This document shows, piece after piece, positions 16,419-23,375 of a DNA stretch of 64,000 nt (its first letter is position 1; every line of letters starts with the position of its first letter). Below the pieces are notes generated by a model that saw nothing but the letters and a program-made list of their open reading frames with translations, was not told the DNA's origin and did no database searches. Position numbers and translations under genes: made by a program. Source of the stretch: Chryseobacterium geocarposphaerae (lineage in GTDB: Bacteria > Bacteroidota > Bacteroidia > Flavobacteriales > Weeksellaceae); NCBI RefSeq assembly GCF_002797535.1, contig NZ_PGFD01000001.1:868001-932000 (forward strand), written 5' to 3'.

Positions 16419-19265
16419 TTATTTAATATCTAAGTCGACCGAATTCAACCGGAGTGAATTCAAAATCACCGATAGTGAACTGAAGCTCATCGCTGCGGCT
16501 GCAATCATTGGTGATAAAAGAATTCCAAAAAAAGGATACAATAATCCTGCCGCAATTGGAACACCTAACACGTTATAAATAAAAGCAAAAAACAAATTCT
16601 CCTTAATGTTTCTCAATAGTTTTTCACTGAGTAATTTTGCTTTGGCAACCCCTAAGATATCACCTTTTAACAAAGTTATTTCTGCGCTTTCGATAGCGAC
16701 ATCGGTTCCTGTCCCCATCGCAATTCCGATATTAGCTTGAGCCAGAGCAGGAGAGTCATTGATACCGTCACCGGTCATGGCAACGATTTTACCTTGCTGC
16801 TGAAGTTTTTTGACTTCATTCAATTTATCTTCAGGATGACAGTTGGCTTTAAAATGTTTAATGCCCAGCTCTGCAGCAACCGCTTTTGCAGTATGTTCAT
16901 TATCTCCGGTCATCATCATTACATCTACACCCTCGCTTAATAACTGCTGAACTGCTTTTTTAGAACTTTCTTTAATCTTATCTGTAAAACTAATAAACCC
17001 TAAAGCCTGATTTTCCTGAGCAATATAAGAGATGGTATGAGCTTTTGACTGTATTTCAATAGCTTTTTGTTTTAAGTTTTCTGGAACTGATATTTGACTG
17101 GAAGTTAATAAGCTTTCATTCCCCAAATAAACAGTTTTCCCATTAATAATTCCTTTCACCCCTTTTCCTGAAACATTTTCAAATTTTTCTACTTTTTCAG
17201 GAGAGATATTTTCATCTTTTGCTTTTTTAATTACCGCATTTGATAGAGGATGTTCAGAATTCTGGTTTAATGAATACGCCAGTTTCAGGATTGAATTTTT
17301 ATCTGCATTAAGAGTTTCAATATATTTTACAGATGGTTTTCCTTCTGTTAAAGTGCCTGTTTTATCAGTAATTAGAACATTTACCTTATTCATTTCTTCA
17401 AGTGCTTCTGCATTTTTTATAAGAATTCCGTTTTTAGCACCTTTCCCGATTCCCACCATTAAAGACATAGGAGTAGCCAAACCTAACGCACAAGGACAGG
17501 CAACAATTAAAACAGCTACAGCATTCACAAAAGCAAACAGACTTCTTTTACCTTCCGGTCCGAAAAACTGCCATAGAATGAATGTTAAAACCGCAATTAA
17601 AATAACAGCAGGAACAAAAACTTTTGAAACTTTATCTGTCAGTTTTTGAATCGGAGCTTTACTTCGGCTGGCTTCATTCACCATTTTAATGATCTGTGAA
17701 AGTAGAGTTTCATCGCCCACTTTTTCAGCTTTCATAATGAAAACCTGGTTGCCGTTGATGGTTCCTGAAGATACTTTATCATTAATGCTTTTTTCAACAG
17801 GAATAGGCTCTCCCGTGATCATACTCTCATCTATATAAGAACTCCCTTCCGTTATTTTTCCGTCGACAGGAATTTTTTCTCCAGGCTTTACTTTTAATAA
17901 ATCTCCGATTTTCACCTGTGAAAGCAGCACTTTCTTTTCTTCTCCGTTTACGATAAGATTAGCTTCATCCGGTGAAAGATTCATCAGTTCACGAATGGCG
18001 TTCCCTGTTTTTTTATGAGCGGCAGCTTCCATAAGTTGTCCTAAGATCACCAATGTTAAAATAACACATACCGCTTCAAAATATAAGGGTACTCCATGAT
18101 TGTGACCCCGAATTTCATGAGGAATCATATTCGGAAAGGCCAAAGCGACAATACTGAAAATAAATGCTGCGGCAACCCCCAAAGCAATTAAGCTGAACAT
18201 ATTCAAATTCCAGGTTTTAAAAGAAACCCAGCCTCTTTTCATCAAAAACCAACCTGAATACAACAGGACAGGAAGGGTTAAAATAAGCTCAATAACACCC
18301 TGAACTTGATGTGAAAAGGGGAAATCAATAAACATTCCACCCATCGAAAGTATAAAAACAGGAATAGTAAAGGCTAAAGAAATAATGAATTTTCTTTTCA
18401 GAATGGTATATGTTTCATCTTCCTCATCGTCATTTGTATCAGGCATTCTTACTAAGTCCATTCCACAAATAGGACAGCTCCCGGGTTCATCTCTTATGAT
18501 TTCGGGATGCATCGGGCAGGTATATTTTGCCGCTTTTTTTTCGGGATATTTCACCAAATCCATACCACAGACCGGACAGCCTACATTAGTATCGTATACT
18601 TTATCTCCCTCACAGTACATCGGGCAGTAATATTTACCTGCCATTTCATCTGTAACCTTCGGAGCTTGATGATGATGATGATGATGATCATGGGTATGGT
18701 GATGCGAATGAGTTTCTGCATTTTTTACCAAATCATCCGTAATTTCTTCCAAATGCATATGACAAACAGGACAATCGTCTTTCTCATTATACATCTTATC
18801 TCCTTCGCAGAACATAGGACAATAATATTTTCCGATATTATCTTTAAAATTTTCAGGTAAATGAGTAGAAGAGTAGGTAGGCTTATGATTAGGATCTTTT
18901 GCTAACTTTTCTTCGATAGGAACCAGATACATATTACAAACCGGACATCTTTTCCCCTGCTGGAAATAAACTTTATCCCCTTCACATTCCATGGGACAAT
19001 AATAAACTGATGAGGGAGAAACTCTGTCTTGTGGTTTGACAAAAGCTTTTTCGGGATTATCCGGATCGTCTAATTTGTAGTTTCCTATTTCTTCCAATGC
19101 CCTATTTAAGGTATTTAATTCAATATCTTTTCCGGAAGTGATGGTAACCGTATTCGTTTCTAGGTTAACATCAGCTTTTACATCTTCAATACTGTTCAGT
19201 TTTTCAGAAATCTTTTTCTGGCAACCGGAGCAGGTCATTCCGAGTATTTTATATTGTTTTTCCAT
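16419..19265 (-). CDS. copA: Copper-type P1B ATPase with HMA, four metal ribbons and a His-rich linker
   Basis: A 948-residue protein, about 200 residues longer than simple CopA. It starts with an HMA domain (M-T-C-S-G-C, Cys12/Cys15). Next come four tandem heavy-metal-binding ribbons with CPM near the start and C-P-x-C at the end, at about residues 88-117, 147-176, 212-240 and 248-274. A run rich in histidine (186-199) lies between ribbons two and three. The pump core has eight predicted helices, T-G-E-P (484-487, actuator), C-P-C (590-592, membrane site for Cu+ or Ag+), D-K-T-G-T (phosphorylated Asp634) and G-D-G-I-N-D. The CPC motif supports Cu+/Ag+ export at the inner membrane; the extra ribbons may take other metals. 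The HMA-AraC regulator gene lies upstream. Confidence 0.95.
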   Translation of the reverse strand: MEKQYKILGMTCSGCQKKISEKLNSIEDVKADVNLETNTVTITSGKDIELNTLNRALEEIGNYKLDDPDNPEKAFVKPQDRVSPSSVYYCPMECEGDKVYFQQGKRCPVCNMYLVPIEEKLAKDPNHKPTYSSTHLPENFKDNIGKYYCPMFCEGDKMYNEKDDCPVCHMHLEEITDDLVKNAETHSHHHTHDHHHHHHQAPKVTDEMAGKYYCPMYCEGDKVYDTNVGCPVCGMDLVKYPEKKAAKYTCPMHPEIIRDEPGSCPICGMDLVRMPDTNDDEEDETYTILKRKFIISLAFTIPVFILSMGGMFIDFPFSHQVQGVIELILTLPVLLYSGWFLMKRGWVSFKTWNLNMFSLIALGVAAAFIFSIVALAFPNMIPHEIRGHNHGVPLYFEAVCVILTLVILGQLMEAAAHKKTGNAIRELMNLSPDEANLIVNGEEKKVLLSQVKIGDLLKVKPGEKIPVDGKITEGSSYIDESMITGEPIPVEKSINDKVSSGTINGNQVFIMKAEKVGDETLLSQIIKMVNEASRSKAPIQKLTDKVSKVFVPAVILIAVLTFILWQFFGPEGKRSLFAFVNAVAVLIVACPCALGLATPMSLMVGIGKGAKNGILIKNAEALEEMNKVNVLITDKTGTLTEGKPSVKYIETLNADKNSILKLAYSLNQNSEHPLSNAVIKKAKDENISPEKVEKFENVSGKGVKGIINGKTVYLGNESLLTSSQISVPENLKQKAIEIQSKAHTISYIAQENQALGFISFTDKIKESSKKAVQQLLSEGVDVMMMTGDNEHTAKAVAAELGIKHFKANCHPEDKLNEVKKLQQQGKIVAMTGDGINDSPALAQANIGIAMGTGTDVAIESAEITLLKGDILGVAKAKLLSEKLLRNIKENLFFAFIYNVLGVPIAAGLLYPFFGILLSPMIAAAAMSFSSLSVILNSLRLNSVDLDIK

Positions 19266-19353
19266 GATCCTTTATTTATAGTACAAATTTCCAACATGCA
19301 GCAGAAAGGTTGTTATAAATTTAAGGATAATGTTTATAGAATTTGGAAGAGAA

Positions 19354-19392
19354 ATTAGAGTTTTGAAATTCATTTATAATCAAAACTCTAAT
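19354..19392. terminator. Perfect 13-bp hairpin between the AraC-type sensor and copA
   Basis: Arms ATTAGAGTTTTGA (19354-19366) and TCAAAACTCTAAT (19380-19392) are fully complementary with a 13-base loop. A run of eight T follows on the plus strand, but on the minus strand, the direction of the operon, only TTCTCTT follows. It may be a weak terminator or attenuator that lowers copA expression relative to the genes before it. Confidence 0.6.
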
Positions 19393-19404
19393 GTTTTTTT
19401 ATTT

Positions 19405-19965
19405 TCAGATAAGATCCAGCGGTTTTCGGTTGTGAACTTTCAGCTTTTTGAATTCTGTAGGAGTGAATCCTGAACTGTTTCTGAATTGTGATGACAGGTG
19501 CTGCACACTTTTATAACCGAGCTTTCCAGCTATTTCCGTCAATGTAAATTCATTGTATAAAAGTAATTCTTTCACTTTTTCAATTTTTTGAAGAATAAAG
19601 AACTGCTCTAATGTAACATTCTCATTTTGAGAAAAAGTTTTTGAAAGAGAACTGTAATCTTTATGGATTTTTGATGTTAAAAACTCGGAAAGGAGAAAAT
19701 TTTCATCAATATCAAGCTCACTGATTTTTGTAATGATCAGGTTTTTAATCTTTTCAATAAGCTGATGAGCTGAGTCTTTTATTCTTTCAAAACCTGTTTC
19801 TGAAAGATGTTTTTCTATATTCTCAAGATCCTGTTCCGAAACATCAGATTCTGTCTCCACTTCACCAAGATTAATGGACTTAATTTTCACCTGAGCTTCA
19901 TTGAAAATACTGGTAACCGCAGAAATACACCTGCCACAAACCATATTTTTTATGAAAATCTTCAT
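19405..19965 (-). CDS. AraC-type regulator with an N-terminal HMA-like metal-binding segment
   Basis: A 186-residue protein. Its first about 70 residues (start I-K-N-M-V-C-G-R-C-I-S-A-V, Cys10 and Cys13 as CxxC) follow the HMA metallochaperone pattern. The last about 80 residues are an AraC-type helix-turn-helix pair (F-T-L-T-E-I-A-G-K-L-G-Y-K-S near 140-153, then S-S-Q-F-R-N-S-S-G-F-T-P-T-E-F). It is much shorter than ordinary AraC proteins because there is no cupin domain. Sensing of Cu+ or a similar soft metal is inferred from the CxxC and from copA next door. Its start overlaps the thioesterase stop by four bases, so the two are translationally coupled. Confidence 0.88.
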   Translation of the reverse strand: MKIFIKNMVCGRCISAVTSIFNEAQVKIKSINLGEVETESDVSEQDLENIEKHLSETGFERIKDSAHQLIEKIKNLIITKISELDIDENFLLSEFLTSKIHKDYSSLSKTFSQNENVTLEQFFILQKIEKVKELLLYNEFTLTEIAGKLGYKSVQHLSSQFRNSSGFTPTEFKKLKVHNRKPLDLI

Positions 19966-20366
19966 TGCTGATCCTGATTGTTTAGCAATCTGTCTTTTAC
20001 GAATTCAACTTTTGTTTTTCCGTGTGGAGCGGGATTTCCGTCCTCGTCTAAATTCACCATTACAATTCGGTCAACAGTAATAATGGTTTGATGCGTCATT
20101 TTATTTCGTACTTCACATCTTAAGGTAAGAGAGGTAGAGCCGAAAGCTGAAACTTCAATACCAATTTCTATAATATCACCTTGTTTTGCTGAGCTCACAA
20201 AGTTGATTTCTGATATGAATTTTGTAACTACTTTTTTATTTTCCAGCTGAATCACGGCATACAATGCGGCTTCTTCATCAATCCACTGTAATAGCCTTCC
20301 TCCGAAAAGTGACTGGTTTGGATTTAAATCTTCGGGTTTTACCCATTTTCTCGTATGGTAGTTCAT
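19962..20366 (-). CDS. Acyl-CoA thioesterase, hotdog fold (YciA/BACH type)
   Basis: A 134-residue single hotdog domain with L-N-P-N-Q-S-L-F-G-G-R-L-L-Q-W-I-D-E-E-A-A (catalytic Asp/Glu region and central helix) and V-S-S-A-K-Q-G-D. These match cytoplasmic acyl-CoA thioesterases of the YciA group that hydrolyse acyl-CoA thioesters. Its place at the head of a metal-export operon is unusual. A minus-strand -7 box (TAAATTTG, 20387-20394) lies upstream with a leader of about 13 bases and should drive the whole operon. Confidence 0.9.
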   Translation of the reverse strand: MNYHTRKWVKPEDLNPNQSLFGGRLLQWIDEEAALYAVIQLENKKVVTKFISEINFVSSAKQGDIIEIGIEVSAFGSTSLTLRCEVRNKMTHQTIITVDRIVMVNLDEDGNPAPHGKTKVEFVKDRLLNNQDQQ

Positions 20367-20673
20367 ATTTTTAATAATTTACAGCACAAATTTAGGGCTA
20401 AAAACTTGTATTTACAGCGAATTAACATATAGTTATCAAAAAACAATAATTTGTTTTCTCAATTACTAATAAAAGCCTGATAAATATTATTTTATAAGAA
20501 TTAGATTTAACAAATTCAATATTAAGTGATAATTAATTATAAAAAAGCTTTGATTTGTGATTTTTAATTGTAACTTGCAATCGTTTATATTTGGAATCAA
20601 TATTTGTTCATTAAATTTATGTTGTTTTTCTTTTATATGCCAAATTTTTATTAATTTTTTAATTTTATTTAAA
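20367..20673. other. Divergent intergenic region between thioesterase and RRM genes
   Basis: About 307 very AT-rich bases. It holds the -7 box of the minus-strand operon (20387-20394) and a TATATTTG -7 box (20586-20593) for the RRM gene, which would give that mRNA a U-rich leader of about 75 bases. No conserved RNA structure was recognised. Reading frames here are low-complexity and not supported as genes. Confidence 0.45.
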
Positions 20674-21033
20674 ATGAACATTTTTGTTTCAAACATCAAT
20701 TACGCAACTAAAGAATATGAGTTGCATGACTTATTCGCTGAATTTGGCGATGTAACATCTGCTAAGATTGTAACAGACAGAGAAACTGGCCGTTCTAGAG
20801 GTTTCGGTTTCATCGAAATGGGTGACGAAGAAGGAGCTCAAGCTATTGAAGCTCTTAACCAAAAAGAACTTAACGGGAAAGTCCTTAATGTATCTGAAGC
20901 TAAGCCTAGAGAAGAAAAACCAAGAAGAAGTTTCGATAACAACAGAAGTGGAGGTTATGGAAACAACCGTGGAGGTAACGGTGGTGGTTACGGAAACAAC
21001 AGAGGAGGTAACGGCGGTGGAAACCGTTGGTAA
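20674..21033 (+). CDS. RRM-domain RNA-binding protein with a glycine-rich tail
   Basis: A 119-residue protein. One RRM fills residues 1-78, with RNP2 I-F-V-S-N-I (3-8) and RNP1 R-G-F-G-F-I-E-M (42-49). The tail (88-119) is two near-identical copies of G-Y-G-N-N-R-G-G-N-G-G-G, like cold-inducible RNA-binding proteins of cyanobacteria and Bacteroidota. It probably binds single-stranded RNA and acts as an RNA chaperone. The long U-rich leader fits a cold- or stress-controlled mRNA, which is inference. ATG 20674 is chosen because it gives the normal RRM N-terminus; upstream in-frame codons lie in the leader. Confidence 0.92.
   Translation: MNIFVSNINYATKEYELHDLFAEFGDVTSAKIVTDRETGRSRGFGFIEMGDEEGAQAIEALNQKELNGKVLNVSEAKPREEKPRRSFDNNRSGGYGNNRGGNGGGYGNNRGGNGGGNRW
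20953..21024 (+). repeat. Tandem 36-bp repeat within the RRM gene
   Basis: Two imperfect copies of a 36-base unit encode the Gly/Asn-rich 12-residue repeat. The synonymous differences between copies suggest an old duplication kept at the protein level. Confidence 0.6.
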
Positions 21034-21041
21034 AAAAATAT

Positions 21042-21062
21042 AAGCGGCTTTTCGGAGCCGCT
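21042..21062. terminator. Bidirectional intrinsic terminator
   Basis: AAGCGGCT / AGCCGCTT stem followed by seven T on the plus strand and ATATTTTTTT on the minus strand, between the convergent RRM and BlaI-like genes. Confidence 0.9.
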
Positions 21063-21085
21063 TTTTTTATGTCTTACTTTCGGAA

Positions 21086-21553
21086 TTAATCTTTTTTCTT
21101 CTTCTTTTTCTTTTCTTTGCCCTTCTTATCTTTTTTAGGATTCAGAATTTCTTCTGCATATTCTAATTTGGGTCCTTTTACTTTTGCAGGCTTCAGTTCT
21201 ATTTTCAGATCAAAATACCCTTTCAGATCATTTTGAGAGATCAGATTCTCATTAAATAAAAAGTCTAAAACTTCTTTTCCTGAATTATTAAAGAAATTAC
21301 GGGAAAGTTCTCTCAACAAAAATTTCCTGTATTCTTCCAATGGAACAAGAACAGTATATTTAAAAATTCTTCCTTCCTTTTCTGTAGATAAGTAACCTTT
21401 TTCAACCAATATTTTCAGGTAAGTAGAAACCGTATTCTGATGAGGTTTGGGTTCCGGATGCTGTTCCATAACATCTTTTAAATAAAAAGATTCCAGCTTC
21501 CAGAATAGCTTCATTAAGTTTTCTTCTGCAGCAGTAAAATGATTTATTTTCAT
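21086..21553 (-). CDS. BlaI/MecI/CopY-family transcriptional repressor
   Basis: A 155-residue protein with the penicillinase-repressor winged helix (N-T-V-S-T-Y-L-K-I-L-V-E-K-G-Y-L at the recognition helix and wing). The C-terminus is a highly charged lysine-rich tail (about the last 30 residues) that typical BlaI lacks. No M56 sensor peptidase (BlaR1) or beta-lactamase gene is adjacent, so the usual beta-lactam circuit cannot be claimed. It starts nine bases after the PAP2 gene, so the two form an operon. Confidence 0.85.
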   Translation of the reverse strand: MKINHFTAAEENLMKLFWKLESFYLKDVMEQHPEPKPHQNTVSTYLKILVEKGYLSTEKEGRIFKYTVLVPLEEYRKFLLRELSRNFFNNSGKEVLDFLFNENLISQNDLKGYFDLKIELKPAKVKGPKLEYAEEILNPKKDKKGKEKKKKKKKD

Positions 21554-21562
21554 AGTAGAGTC

Positions 21563-22165
21563 TTAATGTTGAAATTGTATATTGCAATATAGGTAAATAA
21601 AAGACACGATAAAAGCGATAAGAGCTCCCATGAATACTTCTTTAGGACTATGTCTTTTTAAAACAACCCTTGTAATCCCGACTAGAGCTGCAATTCCGAG
21701 CCATATAAGTCCTGCAACTGGATTGATCGCAAAAAACAAAGCTGCAACAAATATATTGAAGGCAGTATGCATAGAACTTTTAATAAAAAAATTACTGATC
21801 TGCAGGGCAAAAAGAAGAATCAGAATAAACAGCATAACAAAATCAAGATAGCCGTTTTTCACATAATTAAAAACAATATAAGTAATAATACAAGTCGCAA
21901 TAAATATATAGAGAGTCTTCCTCTGCACCCTATTCGAAACATCCATATTGGTATATCTGCCGGTTTTTACATTCCAGACCAGCCAAACAATGACAGGGAT
22001 CATTATGATCAACAGTATTGGCAAAAAGTAATATAAAGAATCTTTCAGTGAATAATTCTTTATGCTCATATATAGAAAGAATATAAATAAAGAAAGTAAG
22101 GGATTAAAGAAATCTGAGATTATTTTTGATGCTTTAAGGATAATTGAAGGCTGTTTTTCTTCCAT
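21563..22165 (-). CDS. PAP2-superfamily membrane phosphatase-like protein
   Basis: A 200-residue protein with about five predicted membrane helices. The PAP2 pattern is partly visible: S-S-M-H in the second motif and T-R-V-V-L-K-R-H-S-P-K-E-V in the third (R and H conserved, but the final D replaced by V or E). It belongs to the phosphatidic acid or undecaprenyl-pyrophosphate phosphatase superfamily; the degraded first motif makes catalytic activity uncertain. It heads a two-gene unit with the BlaI-like regulator. Confidence 0.7.
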   Translation of the reverse strand: MEEKQPSIILKASKIISDFFNPLLSLFIFFLYMSIKNYSLKDSLYYFLPILLIIMIPVIVWLVWNVKTGRYTNMDVSNRVQRKTLYIFIATCIITYIVFNYVKNGYLDFVMLFILILLFALQISNFFIKSSMHTAFNIFVAALFFAINPVAGLIWLGIAALVGITRVVLKRHSPKEVFMGALIAFIVSFIYLYCNIQFQH

Positions 22166-22292
22166 ATTTCAGTTTGATAATGTAAATATAATATTATAAG
22201 TAAAAAAACAATTGGTATGTATACAATAAAAACAAAGTTTTTTTTATAATTTTGCTCAACTATTTCATAATAAATAAGCAAGAGCTCAACAC

Positions 22293-23294
22293 ATGAAAGA
22301 ATTTTCTAAAGAGGTATACCTGAAGTGGTATGAAGATATGACTATGTGGAGAAGGTTTGAAGACAAATGCCGTTCTCTTTATCTAAAACAAAAAATCAGA
22401 GGTTTTTTACATTTGTATAACGGTCAGGAAGCTATCCCTGCAGGTTTTACGCATGCAATGGATTTAACTAAAGATAGTATGATCACTGCTTACAGATGTC
22501 ACATCCATCCGATGGCGATGGGAGTAGATCCTAAAAGAATCATGGCAGAACTTTGTGGTAAAGCTACAGGTACGTCAGGAGGTATGGGTGGATCTATGCA
22601 CATTTTCAGTAAAGAGCACAGATTTTACGGAGGTCACGGTATTGTAGGAGGACAAATTCCTTTGGGAGCTGGTATTGCTTTCGCAGATAAATACTTCGAC
22701 AGAAAAGCGGTAAACATTTGTTTCTTCGGAGACGGTGCTGCCAGACAAGGCTCATTACATGAAACGTTTAACATGGCTATGAACTGGAAGCTACCTGTAA
22801 TTTTTGTTGTTGAAAACAATCAATATGCAATGGGTACTTCTGTTAAAAGAACAGCCAACCACGAAGATATCTACAAACTAGGATTAGGGTACGAAATGCC
22901 TTGTCTTGCTGTAGATGCTATGGATCCTGAAAAAGTAGCTGAGGCTGCTTATGAAGCTATTGAAAGAGCTAGAAGAGGAGACGGGCCAACTTTCATCGAA
23001 GCAAGAACATACCGTTTCAGAGGGCATTCAATGTCTGATGCAGAACCATACAGATCTAAAGAGGAAGTAGCGATTCACAAAAATGATGATCCTATTGAAT
23101 TGGTAAAACAAAGAATTTTATCAAACGGATGGGCTACAGAAGAAGAATTGGATGCTATGGATAACAAATCCAGAGACTTCGTTGAAGAGTGTGTGGAATT
23201 CATGGAAAACTCTCCATATCCGGATGCAGAAAAAATCTACGAGTATGTTTACGCTCAGGAAGATTATCCATTCTTAGATAAATTAGAAAACTAA
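22293..23294 (+). CDS. pdhA: Pyruvate dehydrogenase E1 component, alpha subunit
   Basis: A 333-residue protein with the thiamine pyrophosphate motif (F-F-G-D-G-A-A-R-Q-G about residues 146-155, N-N-Q-Y-A-M-G downstream) and E1-alpha signatures G-G-M-G-G-S-M-H and R-F-R-G-H-S-M-S-D. With E1-beta it decarboxylates pyruvate and passes acetyl to the lipoyl group of E2. A TAATTTTG -7 box lies at 22247-22254. The E2 gene follows after 81 bases; no E1-beta or E3 gene lies in the window. Confidence 0.97.
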   Translation: MKEFSKEVYLKWYEDMTMWRRFEDKCRSLYLKQKIRGFLHLYNGQEAIPAGFTHAMDLTKDSMITAYRCHIHPMAMGVDPKRIMAELCGKATGTSGGMGGSMHIFSKEHRFYGGHGIVGGQIPLGAGIAFADKYFDRKAVNICFFGDGAARQGSLHETFNMAMNWKLPVIFVVENNQYAMGTSVKRTANHEDIYKLGLGYEMPCLAVDAMDPEKVAEAAYEAIERARRGDGPTFIEARTYRFRGHSMSDAEPYRSKEEVAIHKNDDPIELVKQRILSNGWATEEELDAMDNKSRDFVEECVEFMENSPYPDAEKIYEYVYAQEDYPFLDKLEN

Positions 23295-23319
23295 AATTAA
23301 TAATTAATTTGACATTTGA

Positions 23320-23365
23320 ATTTGAGTTTCCCTAATCTCAAATCTCGAATCTCGAATATCAAATC
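23320..23365 (+). repeat. Short AATCTCG-type direct repeats in the pdhA-pdhC gap
   Basis: Four degenerate copies of A-A-T-C-T-C-(G/A)-A stand between the two genes. It looks like simple-sequence filler that also occurs between other flavobacterial genes; no function is evident. Confidence 0.4.
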
Positions 23366-23375
23366 AATATATATT

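Noticed and set aside
18668-18691. GATGAT repeat that looks like a microsatellite
   Set aside because: It lies in the CopA coding frame and encodes the His-rich linker on the minus strand, so it is explained by the protein.
20487-20699. A 70-codon minus-strand reading frame in the RRM leader region
   Set aside because: It is low-complexity, overlaps the start of the RRM gene on the other strand, and has no domain or signal peptide. AT-rich DNA gives such frames by chance.
23320-23365. Repeats ahead of pdhC as a mini CRISPR
   Set aside because: The units are about 7-8 bases with no unique spacers and no cas genes, so they are simple-sequence filler.
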